From positions 1 through 19,718 of the forward strand of contig JAJDCV010000308.1 of assembly GCA_029260675.1 (NCBI GenBank): a DNA stretch of 19,718 bases. The letters run 5' to 3'. This document shows, in pieces, positions 1-6,613 of this stretch. The notes beneath the pieces are model-generated. The model made no database searches. It was not told the origin of the DNA and saw nothing but the letters and a program-made list of their open reading frames with translations. The translations under genes and the position numbers were made by a program. Source of the stretch: Phycisphaeraceae bacterium. Its GTDB lineage: Bacteria > Planctomycetota > Phycisphaerae > Phycisphaerales > Phycisphaeraceae. Within the stretch, counting starts at the first letter, position 1. Every line of letters starts with the position of its first letter.

Positions 1-1
1 C

Positions 2-1753
2 GACCGCACTTCACGTGACGACACATCCGCACTGAACAGCCCGTTCAAGGCGCGCAGCCTTGCGGACATCCTCCATCAAGCCCGGGCCCGGCTTGAACAA
101 AGCCAGAAGGATCGGGTTGATGATCAAGTTGAACCCGACAATCAGCCCTCAGCGATGGCGGCTCAGGAAGAGACGGCCCAGCGACGGATGATCCGACGCA
201 GAGATATCGCCCACTTACCCAAGGTCGCCAGCCCGTTTGCCGGACCGGTAGAAGAGTACGTGATCGCGCCGGACCCGTTGGCCTGGCGTTTACCGGACGC
301 GATACCCGCCCGCGAATACACGATCCTGGGGTTCGGGGAAGTCGGCCAGGAACAGCCCGAAGAGTCGACCTCTGATATCGAGTCCATCGCCCAGGCCCCC
401 GGGACACCTATCGTGGTTGATGTGTTCACCGCCCCCTCCGACTTGGACAACCAGGAGGCCGACCTCACACCCCTGGTGTTGAACACGTCGCCGACGAGCC
501 CGGCTGCGGAGTTGACGCCCCCCGCACCCGACGCGCCGGTCAGCCGACCCTTTATCCCGCCAGCCGAGGTGCCTCTGGTAACACGGACCGAACCCGAAGC
601 CCTGAACGTGAAGCCAACGCAGGCGTCCGATCGTATCCAAACGGATCGGCCCGTGGTGACCGACACTAAGCCCGTGCTGGTCGAACGCACCGTCCCAACC
701 ACGACGCATGTCGCTACACCGGTCAAGGATGATGCGCCCACGGTTGAACTGAAGAAGCCCGGCCGGTACCTCCCCGAGCGCCATGACCAACCGACTCTCG
801 TCAAGACACCTGCCAAACAAGACCCCAAGCCCCAGGTTCAGCCCGTTATACCGGACAAACCCGCGCTAACCTACATCAACAATAAGACCCGCGTCGATAC
901 ACACTCACGCACCGACAAGCCCGACGACGAGTACGAAGCGGACCAACACTATTCCTATCCAGCCACGCCCATCGAGCCCAAAGAAACCGTGTCGGCTAAG
1001 CCGTTCCACAAGGAGCTGGACGACGACGTCAAGATAATCCCGACGGCAACCCCGGATAAATCGACCAACCCCTTGTATGTACTCATCGACGATTACGACG
1101 AGATCGGGTCCGGCCGGGTCAACGCGATCGATAACGCGCTGTCGCGGATCAACGACGCCGCGAAGCACGCCGATATCGACATCGAGTTAAAGACCACCAC
1201 CGACAAGAACAGCGGCTACAACATCCTGTTCCGTGAGGACGACGGCAAGGGCCTGGGCAACCAATTAGGCTTGGCGGAGTTTGCCGTCACCCAAGACCGC
1301 CACGGCAACGAGTTCTTCCTCGGGGAGGATAATTTCGACTCGGGCGGCAAGGCCCAGGTCACCATCAACAACGCCTTCAAATGGTTTGACGGCGACGATG
1401 AGGATGAGATCGAGGACGACCAATACGACTACCAGACCGCCGTCGAACACGAGATCCTCCACCTGATCGGGCTGGACGACGATTTCGACGACCTCGACGC
1501 CGTGTCCCACGGCCTGCTGAGCCCCGGCGAGATCCGGCGCGAGATAGACGACCACGAGATAGCCGAGTTGGCCGGCCTCTTCGCGTCCAGCAACCCCTGG
1601 CAATCGCAGTTCAACCCCACGTCGTGGTCAAGCAACAACAACGGCAAGGTCCGCTACAAGTCCAAAGCCCTCACCGCCGCCGTGCCCGAGCCGATGAGCG
1701 CGGTAATAATCGGGATGGGCGTGTTGCTGGGGATGGCGCGCAGGCGGCGTTAG
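2..1753 (+). CDS. PEP-CTERM exported metzincin-like metalloprotease, 5'-truncated by the window edge
   Basis: The first ATG in this frame is at 155 (532 aa from there), but the frame has no stop from base 2 to 155, so the gene probably starts outside the window. Numbering from that ATG, residues about 80-300 are a Pro/Thr/Val/Lys/Asp-rich low-complexity linker. A compact domain starts near residue 305 (NPLYVLIDDYDEI). It holds a zinc-protease helix, H432-E-I-L-H436-L-I-G439-L-D-D442, i.e. HExxHxxGxxD. The following D-A-V-S-H-G-L-L-S-P-G stretch sits where many bacterial matrixin-like proteins have a Met-turn, but Met is replaced by Val. The C-terminus (VPEP, a hydrophobic stretch, then ARRRR) is a PEP-CTERM sorting tail, so the protein should be exported and processed by exosortase. 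Metal binding is plausible; proteolytic activity is inferred. The gene converges on its neighbour with an 18-base gap. Confidence 0.85.
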   Translation, partial: DRTSRDDTSALNSPFKARSLADILHQARARLEQSQKDRVDDQVEPDNQPSAMAAQEETAQRRMIRRRDIAHLPKVASPFAGPVEEYVIAPDPLAWRLPDAIPAREYTILGFGEVGQEQPEESTSDIESIAQAPGTPIVVDVFTAPSDLDNQEADLTPLVLNTSPTSPAAELTPPAPDAPVSRPFIPPAEVPLVTRTEPEALNVKPTQASDRIQTDRPVVTDTKPVLVERTVPTTTHVATPVKDDAPTVELKKPGRYLPERHDQPTLVKTPAKQDPKPQVQPVIPDKPALTYINNKTRVDTHSRTDKPDDEYEADQHYSYPATPIEPKETVSAKPFHKELDDDVKIIPTATPDKSTNPLYVLIDDYDEIGSGRVNAIDNALSRINDAAKHADIDIELKTTTDKNSGYNILFREDDGKGLGNQLGLAEFAVTQDRHGNEFFLGEDNFDSGGKAQVTINNAFKWFDGDDEDEIEDDQYDYQTAVEHEILHLIGLDDDFDDLDAVSHGLLSPGEIRREIDDHEIAELAGLFASSNPWQSQFNPTSWSSNNNGKVRYKSKALTAAVPEPMSAVIIGMGVLLGMARRRR

Positions 1754-1771
1754 GCAACTGAATTCCGTATG

Positions 1772-2002
1772 TTAGTTTCCCTCTAAACCGAAGGAATCGA
1801 AGTCTTCGCGCAGGTCGCGTAAAGCACGATCGACGATCCTGTGGATCTGTCGCTCCACCTCATCGACCGACTTCCTCTCATCAGGCAACACCATCCAGCA
1901 GAACTGGATCGCCTGGCGGACCTGCTGATCGATCTGCTCGGGGCCAAACATCTTACGGAACTTGTCCGGCATGTCCGGGTCATCGTTAGAGAAAAGCGCC
2001 AC
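1772..2002 (-). CDS. Small hypothetical protein, 76 aa
   Basis: The start is GTG at 2002, chosen because the minus strand carries a good ribosome binding site (TTGGAGGG, six bases upstream); no ATG fits as well. The product is soluble-looking, with no signal peptide or membrane segment. It contains the stretch FGPEQIDQQVRQAIQFCWM and a charged helical second half (VERQIHRIVDRALRDLRED). The sequence resembles small conserved hypothetical proteins that I associate with planctomycetes, but I know no function. It is divergent from the lexA transcript with about 210 bases between them, and convergent with the PEP-CTERM gene. An overlapping frame (start near 2040) lacks this composition and is treated as a shadow. 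Confidence 0.7.
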   Translation of the reverse strand: MALFSNDDPDMPDKFRKMFGPEQIDQQVRQAIQFCWMVLPDERKSVDEVERQIHRIVDRALRDLREDFDSFGLEGN

Positions 2003-2162
2003 AGGATTCCCTCCAAGAAGTCATTGAAGAAACGTCGCATTCACGATAGCTCACCCACCCCAACATCACAATGCCCGATAAGCCCGAGTCCCCCTGTTAG
2101 GGTCGGTTTTCGAGGGGGTTAATCCTGTAAGTCGCTAATTCCAATTGCTTTGGATTTTCTTC

Positions 2163-2191
2163 TTGACGTTTGGTTCTTTTTGGGGTAACGT
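2163..2191 (+). promoter_or_regulatory. Candidate sigma-70 promoter for the lexA transcript
   Basis: TTGACG (2163-2168) and TAACGT (2186-2191) are separated by exactly 17 bases. The -35 matches five of six consensus positions; the -10 is weak (three of six), as is common for repressible promoters. The expected start near 2198 leaves a short leader before the Shine-Dalgarno at 2206-2211 and the ATG at 2215. Surrounding sequence is clearly A/T-richer than the genes. Confidence 0.45.
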
Positions 2192-2196
2192 TTACC
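2184..2196. promoter_or_regulatory. Palindromic operator candidate over the -10 (possible LexA box)
   Basis: GGTAACGTTTACC is a perfect 5-bp inverted repeat (GGTAA / TTACC) around a 3-base centre. It covers the putative -10 element upstream of a gene set that contains lexA, which is where an autoregulatory LexA site would be expected. It does not match the E. coli (CTGT-N8-ACAG) or Bacillus (GAAC-N4-GTTC) SOS boxes. LexA sites differ strongly between phyla, so the assignment is inference from position and symmetry only. Confidence 0.4.
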
Positions 2197-2214
2197 GAAC
2201 AGATTTTGGAGCCA

Positions 2215-2328
2215 ATGTTCAAGTATGGCCAAGCGGTACGTCGAAGGAAAGAGCGGTTCGGAGATGAAGCCCCCAAGATATGGGGTTTCACTGAGCTGTT
2301 TACCCCTATGGAGGCGATGCCGTCATGA
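2215..2328 (+). CDS. Small ORF, 37 aa, first in the lexA transcript
   Basis: ATG at 2215 is preceded by TTGGAG (2206-2211) with a short 3-base spacer. It encodes a basic, aromatic-containing peptide starting MFKYGQAVRRRKERFGDEA and ending PMEAMPS. Its TGA (2326-2328) overlaps the ATG (2325-2327) of the next ORF as ATGA, the usual arrangement for translational coupling. It lies about 17 bases downstream of the predicted transcription start. G/C at the third codon position is moderate (about 60%), lower than in the next ORF. The function is unknown. It could be a true small protein, a leader peptide controlling the next ORF, or chance; I judge these about equally open. Confidence 0.4.
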   Translation: MFKYGQAVRRRKERFGDEAPKIWGFTELFTPMEAMPS

Positions 2329-3113
2329 CTGTTCCCCTGGTGATGTTGGGCCCTGGAGGCGACTTTACGACGACCCTGAACGTGCGAGGGCGGGGTTTGG
2401 CCCGTCAGACGGGCTCCACGCAGGGGCACGACCCGCAGGGAGAGTCGGCCGGGGGCTACGCCCAGTGGGGCCGGTGGCGGCGTCCCAAGGGCGATGCAGA
2501 GGCTTCGTCGGGCGATCTGGAGGTCCAGGGGGTATCGAGGGCTCCCAGTCGGCTGGCCGAGGACCGCTTCGAGCATGTGCCGACCCAGGATCCTACGGAC
2601 GTGTATACCCCCCAGGGCACGCTGCGGGTCAATCCCACGCGGTCCGCGGTGCTCAAGACGGCCCTGCATTGGCTTCACACCCAGCAGCGGGCGGTGGTCG
2701 GGCTGGGCTCGCTGGTCTCGGCGATGCGGCTGACACTCCTGCCCGGGACACCTGCAACCAGCCAGAGCCCGGCCGGGGGGAACCGCGAGGTAAGCGGGGC
2801 AGAAAACAAATCAACGATCAAGGTGCGTGTGGCCGGGCCGCCGGCGCAACCGCCCTACCCAACGATCCATCTCCCGGCCGACAGGCCGGCTCACGCGGAG
2901 GCGAACCATGAGCATGAACCTGACCCCCAAGCAGCTACACATCCTCACACGGATCCGCGACATCCGTCTGTCGCGCGGCTATTCGCCGACGATGCAGGAA
3001 CTCGCCGACGAGCTGAACGTCTCCAAGGTCACCGTGTTCGAGCACGTCGAGGCGTTGATCAAAAAAGGCGCGCTGGTCAGGAAGGCCAACAAGGCGCGCT
3101 CTTTGGAGGTTAG
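2325..3113 (+). CDS. Hypothetical protein upstream of and overlapping lexA
   Basis: The frame opens with ATG 2325 (GGAGG at 2310-2314, 10-base spacer) and stays open to 3113 (262 codons). From 2325 to about 2740 roughly 85% of codons end in G or C, and the bias persists to about 2905, so this frame looks genuinely coding. The last 206 bases run inside lexA in another frame and lose the bias, so the natural end probably lies near 2900 and the annotated end is doubtful. A frameshift or sequence error is possible: the +2 frame stops at 2909-2911, overlapping the lexA ATG as ATGA. The product is Arg/Gly/Gln-rich at the N-terminus, with a helical segment (SAVLKTALHWLHTQQRAVVG) in the middle. I recognise no family. 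Its position suggests a damage-inducible role, which is inference. Confidence 0.5.
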   Translation: MTVPLVMLGPGGDFTTTLNVRGRGLARQTGSTQGHDPQGESAGGYAQWGRWRRPKGDAEASSGDLEVQGVSRAPSRLAEDRFEHVPTQDPTDVYTPQGTLRVNPTRSAVLKTALHWLHTQQRAVVGLGSLVSAMRLTLLPGTPATSQSPAGGNREVSGAENKSTIKVRVAGPPAQPPYPTIHLPADRPAHAEANHEHEPDPQAATHPHTDPRHPSVARLFADDAGTRRRAERLQGHRVRARRGVDQKRRAGQEGQQGALFGG

Positions 3114-3537
3114 CCCCGATGCCGGGCTCCCCGATGAGCAGCGCAACAGCCGGCTGCCGCTGGTCGGGACGATCGCCGCGGGCCTGCCGATCGAGGCCGT
3201 CGAAGAAAGAGAACACCTGGACCTCGAAGAGCTTTTCGTCCGCTCGTCCGCAAAATCCGGAGAGACCTTCGTCCTGAAAGTACGCGGCGAATCCATGATC
3301 GACGAGCAGATCCGCGACGGCGACTTCGTCATCTGCGAGCAGCGCACCACCTACCGCAATGGCCAGACCGTCGTTGCACTCTTAGACAACGGCGAAGCGA
3401 CGCTCAAGAAGTTCTACAAGGAACGCGACGGCCGGATCCGCCTCCAGCCGGCCAACGATTCCTTCGAACCCATCTACGCCGACCCGCAGGACATCACCCT
3501 CCAGGGCCTGGTCGTCGGGGTGGTCCGGGCGTATTGA
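2908..3537 (+). CDS. lexA: LexA-family SOS repressor and self-cleaving protease
   Basis: 209 aa, the usual LexA length. The N-terminal winged helix-turn-helix spans about residues 1-65 (PTMQELADELNVSKVTVFEH is the recognition region). The C-terminal S24 peptidase domain has the Ala91-Gly92 cleavage site in VGTIAAGLP, the nucleophile Ser129 in RGESMID and the general base Lys167 in GEATLKKF. The protein represses DNA-damage genes and cleaves itself when bound to RecA filaments. ATG 2908 is preferred to an in-frame ATG at 2827: GGAGG at 2897-2901 is six bases upstream, and the family starts with the M-x-LTPKQ segment, whereas the 27 extra residues are Arg-rich and unlike LexA. It is the last gene of a likely transcript from about 2198. 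The recognition helix differs from the enterobacterial type (VSKVTVFEHV rather than SxSTVHRHL), fitting a different operator. Confidence 0.95.
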   Translation: MSMNLTPKQLHILTRIRDIRLSRGYSPTMQELADELNVSKVTVFEHVEALIKKGALVRKANKARSLEVSPDAGLPDEQRNSRLPLVGTIAAGLPIEAVEEREHLDLEELFVRSSAKSGETFVLKVRGESMIDEQIRDGDFVICEQRTTYRNGQTVVALLDNGEATLKKFYKERDGRIRLQPANDSFEPIYADPQDITLQGLVVGVVRAY

Positions 3538-3620
3538 ATGGGGATGGCGGATAGTGGATGGGGGATTGATCCGCACAACGGCTCACGACTCACGGCTGAC
3601 GGAACTGTTTATCGCTTACA

Positions 3621-3713
3621 GTTTAGCGGGCGATCGCAGATCGCCGTGTTTATCGCCGCGTGCTTGGTCCCCACGTATGCTCCCGCACGCGGATCTTCGA
3701 TCCGCCGCTAAAC
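3621..3713. repeat. REPIN-like double hairpin element, 93 bp
   Basis: Two 28-base arms in inverted orientation: 3621-3648 begins GTTTAGCGG and 3686-3713 ends CCGCTAAAC. Arm 1 matches the reverse complement of arm 2 at 23 of 28 positions. Each arm folds alone: GGCGATC-GCA-GATCGCC (3629-3645) and GCGGATC-TTC-GATCCGC (3689-3705). The GC/CG differences between arms are compensatory within each hairpin, so the folds are conserved rather than the bases. The centre has a second perfect 8-bp inverted repeat (CCGCGTGC 3656-3663 / GCACGCGG 3685-3692). This is the architecture of a REP doublet (REPIN). The rest of 3538-3825 shows no convincing gene or lexA terminator. Confidence 0.6.
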
Positions 3714-3825
3714 CATGCAAAGAATCCGGCATTTTCGATTTCATCAATTCAATTGATCTTATTCACAGTGATATTGAAAAGGTCTGATGCTTGGGTGTGC
3801 TAGGCGATCCGCATATCATCTGGCT

Positions 3826-4692
3826 ATGGACGATCGGCCGATCGGATTGATTGCGGGCGATGGACGGCTGCCGGTGCTTGAGGCGGCGGGTATCCGTGCG
3901 TCGGGTCGGCGTGTGGTGTGCGTGGTGATCGGCGAGCAAAATGATCCTGATCTGCCGGGGCTGTGTGACGCTTTCGCCCGCGCGGGGGTCACCCGGCTGG
4001 GGCGATGGATCAAGCTGTTAAACCGCTGGGGGGCGCAACAGGCGGTGATGGTGGGGGTCGTTAAGAAGACCCGTGTGTACCACCCCCTGGGGATCCTCCA
4101 CTCGCTGCCGGACCTGCGGGCGCTAAGGCTGTGGTATCGTGTGCTGCGCCACGACCGGCGGAGCCAGACGGTGTTGACCGCGCTGGCGGATGAGCTACAA
4201 AGCCAAGGGGTCGAACTGATCGACACTACGCGCTACATCCCGGAGCATATGGCCACGCCCGGCGTATTGACACGCAGGCAGCCCAGCGCGGCGCAGATGG
4301 CGGATATCACGTTCGGCTGGCCGATCCTGATGCGGATGAACGACCTGGACATCGGCCAGGCGATCGCGGTGAAGGGCCGGGACGTGATCGCGGTCGAGGC
4401 GATCGAGGGGACCGATGGGATGATCCAGCGGGCCGGGGGTTTGTGTAAGTCCGGCGGGTGGGTGCTGATCAAGGGGCCCAGGCCCGACAAGGACCGCCGG
4501 TTCGACGTGCCGACGGTGGGTGTGAAGACCATCGAGACACTCAAGGCCGCGGGTGGTTCATGTTTGGCGGTGGCGGCGGGTTCGGTAATCCTGGCGGAGA
4601 AGCCGAGTGTGATCGAGGCGGCGGACGCGGCGGGGATCGCGCTGGTCGGGGTGGAACATGATTCAAGTTTTAGCGGTGCGACCACGGCGTAA
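3826..4692 (+). CDS. lpxI: UDP-2,3-diacylglucosamine pyrophosphatase LpxI (DUF1009)
   Basis: 288 aa from ATG 3826. The N-terminal IGLIAGDGRLPVLEA and the C-terminal domain with DIGQAIAVKGRDVIAVEAIE, GTDGMIQRAG and the DKDRRFDVPTVGVKTI motif are diagnostic of LpxI. The Asp in RFD (residue 227) corresponds to the catalytic Asp known from the Caulobacter enzyme. LpxI hydrolyses UDP-2,3-diacylglucosamine to lipid X and UMP in the cytosol, the step done by LpxH in enterobacteria, and supports a lipid A-bearing outer membrane. An in-frame ATG at 3787 has a better Shine-Dalgarno (AAAAGG) and would add 13 residues (MLGCARRSAYHLA); I chose 3826 because family members start just before IGLIAG. No other lipid A genes lie beside it. 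Confidence 0.9.
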   Translation: MDDRPIGLIAGDGRLPVLEAAGIRASGRRVVCVVIGEQNDPDLPGLCDAFARAGVTRLGRWIKLLNRWGAQQAVMVGVVKKTRVYHPLGILHSLPDLRALRLWYRVLRHDRRSQTVLTALADELQSQGVELIDTTRYIPEHMATPGVLTRRQPSAAQMADITFGWPILMRMNDLDIGQAIAVKGRDVIAVEAIEGTDGMIQRAGGLCKSGGWVLIKGPRPDKDRRFDVPTVGVKTIETLKAAGGSCLAVAAGSVILAEKPSVIEAADAAGIALVGVEHDSSFSGATTA

Positions 4693-4720
4693 GACATAAC
4701 ACCGACTCTCGAACGCAGCT

Positions 4721-4738
4721 CCCCTGGCAAAGCCGGGG
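4721..4738. repeat. Hairpin between lpxI and the antiporter gene
   Basis: CCCTGGC and GCCGGGG pair around an AAA loop (seven pairs, one G-U). It is followed by CTGGGGAAAAG, without a T-run, so it is not a standard intrinsic terminator on the plus strand. It may be an RNA-stabilising intercistronic hairpin or a dispersed short repeat. It fills the 73-base gap between the two genes. Confidence 0.35.
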
Positions 4739-4765
4739 CTGGGGAAAAGAGTTGTTGAGTCTGTC

Positions 4766-6613
4766 ATGAACGAAGAACTGATGATTGGATTGACGGCTGT
4801 GCTGGTGTTGGGCATCGGCGCGCAGTGGTTCGCATGGCGATTGAAGCTGCCGGCGATCCTGTTGCTGTTGGTGTTTGGGTTCCTGGCCGGCCCGGTGCCC
4901 GAGGCGGTCCGGGGCGAGCCGTTGCTGGATCCGGACGGTTTATTTGGCGGCCTGTTGTTTCCCATGATCTCGCTGTCGGTGGCGGTGATCCTGTTCGAGG
5001 GCGGCCTGACACTCAAGCGGAGCGAGCTACAGAAGATCGGGGGGACGGTTCGGAACCTGGTGAGCATCGGGGTGTTGGTGACGTGGCTGCTGGCCACCTT
5101 GTCGGCACACCTGTTGTTGCAGTTCGGATGGCCGCTGTCGCTGTTGACCGGTGCGATCTTCACGGTCACCGGGCCGACGGTCATCGGGCCATTACTGCGG
5201 CACGTCCGCCCGGGCGGGCAGCTTGGGCCGGTGCTGAAGTGGGAAGGAACGCTGTCTGACCCGATCGGTGCGATCCTGGCTGTTCTGGTGTTTGAATCGA
5301 TCCTGCCCGGTATACACGGAACGACCGACACGACGCTGGCCGGGTCTATCCTGTCCGGGGCGCAGGCGCTTGGCAGCGGGTTGATCGTGGGCCTGTCGGC
5401 CGCGTCGTTATTGGTGTTCATGCTCAACCGGTACTGGATCCCCGACTACCTGCAGAGCCCGATGACGCTGGGGGTGGTGGTGGCGGGGTTCGAGGCGAGT
5501 AACCTGATCCACCCCGAATCGGGGCTGCTGGCGGTGACGCTGATGGGGGTGCTGATGGCGAACCAGCGTTTCGCGGCGGTGAGTCACGTGATTGCGTTTA
5601 AAGAAAACCTGCGTGTGCTGCTGATCTCGACGCTGTTCATCCTGCTGTCTGCGAGGCTGCGTGTGGCGGATGTTCAGCGGCTGGACTTGGGGGGTGTGGG
5701 TTTCGTGTTGGCGTTGATCCTGATTGTCAGGCCGACGTCGGTGCTGCTGTCGACGATCGGACAGGGCATGACCTGGAAGGAACGTCTGTGGCTGGGGATG
5801 GTAGCGCCGCGCGGGATCGTGGCGGCGGCGGTGGCGGCGATCTTTGCGTTCAGGCTGGTCGAGGTGGGCTACCCCGGCGCCCTGGACCTGGTCCCGGTTA
5901 CGTTTATGGTGATCGTGGGGACGATCACGTTCAGCGGGCTCGTCGCGGGGCCGGCCGCGCGCTTGCTGGGGTTGGCGACGACGGACCCGCAGGGGGTGAT
6001 GATTGTCGGGGCGCACGAATGGGCCCGGCAGATCGCCCAAGCGCTCAAGGCGGAAGGGATCGCTGTGGTGATGGTCGACACCAACCGCCGGAACATCCAC
6101 TCGGCGAAGATGGCGGGGCTGGACGCCTACCTCGGGTCGATCATGTCCGACGAGCTGCTGGACCGCATCGACCTGACCGAAATCAAACGGGTGATGGCGT
6201 TGACCCCCAACGATGAGGCGAACGCGTTGGCGGCGGTGCACCTGATGGACCACTTCAACCGTCAGGACGTGTACCAGCTCCCGCCGGACAGGATGGGGGT
6301 CATGGAGGAAAAATCCGCCAAGTCACACGACCTGCACGGGCGTTATCTGTTCGGGGACCGGACGACGTTCGCCGAGTTGACCGTGCGACTGGGGACCGAT
6401 TATGTCATCAAAACCAGCAAGATCACCGAGACGTATGGCTACGATTCGTTCCTCGTCCGCTACGGCAAGGAGGCGATCCCGTTGTTCGTGATCACCGAGT
6501 CGGGGGGGCTGGCCCCGGTGGCGGCGGGCGGCAAGCTCGATCCACAGCCCGGGCAGAAGCTGTTGAGCATGGTCAGCAGTGAGTCGGACGCGCCGACGGC
6601 TATTGAAGTTTAG
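4766..6613 (+). CDS. CPA1-type monovalent cation/H+ antiporter with TrkA-N domain
   Basis: 615 aa. Residues 1-405 are the Na+/H+ exchanger membrane domain with about 12 hydrophobic helices; SLSVAVILFEGGLTL, FTVTGPTVIGPLLR, KWEGTLSDPIGAI (E160, D165) and the conserved Arg in VAPRGIVAAAVAAIF are typical of NhaP-like CPA1 carriers, with Ser164 where many have Asn. Residues about 410-500 are a Rossmann TrkA-N (RCK) domain (VMIVGAHEWARQIAQAL, then VVMVDTN with Asp438), expected to bind NAD(H) or a nucleotide; its glycine motif is degenerate (GAHEWA). The remaining C-terminal part, about 115 residues, is cytoplasmic. The carrier should exchange Na+ or K+ for H+ at the inner membrane; ion preference cannot be read. 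ATG 4766 has only a weak upstream GAG. The 3' end overlaps the convergent glycosylase gene by 14 bases. Confidence 0.9.
   Translation: MNEELMIGLTAVLVLGIGAQWFAWRLKLPAILLLLVFGFLAGPVPEAVRGEPLLDPDGLFGGLLFPMISLSVAVILFEGGLTLKRSELQKIGGTVRNLVSIGVLVTWLLATLSAHLLLQFGWPLSLLTGAIFTVTGPTVIGPLLRHVRPGGQLGPVLKWEGTLSDPIGAILAVLVFESILPGIHGTTDTTLAGSILSGAQALGSGLIVGLSAASLLVFMLNRYWIPDYLQSPMTLGVVVAGFEASNLIHPESGLLAVTLMGVLMANQRFAAVSHVIAFKENLRVLLISTLFILLSARLRVADVQRLDLGGVGFVLALILIVRPTSVLLSTIGQGMTWKERLWLGMVAPRGIVAAAVAAIFAFRLVEVGYPGALDLVPVTFMVIVGTITFSGLVAGPAARLLGLATTDPQGVMIVGAHEWARQIAQALKAEGIAVVMVDTNRRNIHSAKMAGLDAYLGSIMSDELLDRIDLTEIKRVMALTPNDEANALAAVHLMDHFNRQDVYQLPPDRMGVMEEKSAKSHDLHGRYLFGDRTTFAELTVRLGTDYVIKTSKITETYGYDSFLVRYGKEAIPLFVITESGGLAPVAAGGKLDPQPGQKLLSMVSSESDAPTAIEV

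Noticed and set aside
163..828. Long minus-strand frames opposite the PEP-CTERM gene
   Set aside because: Mirror of the Pro/Thr/Asp-rich linker; no ribosome site or domain.
2097..2678. 193-codon minus-strand frame
   Set aside because: Antisense to the codon-biased ORF; Arg/Gly-rich composition without motifs.
2225..2911. 228-codon plus-strand frame from ATG 2225
   Set aside because: Its third positions are not G/C-biased, and the frame beginning at 2325 explains the coding signal better. Only its stop at 2909-2911 is of interest.
3554..3787. 77-codon frame between lexA and lpxI
   Set aside because: It lies across the REPIN-like element and has no coding character.
5408..6253. 281-codon minus-strand frame inside the antiporter gene
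   Set aside because: His/Arg/Gln-rich shadow of a clear membrane-protein gene.
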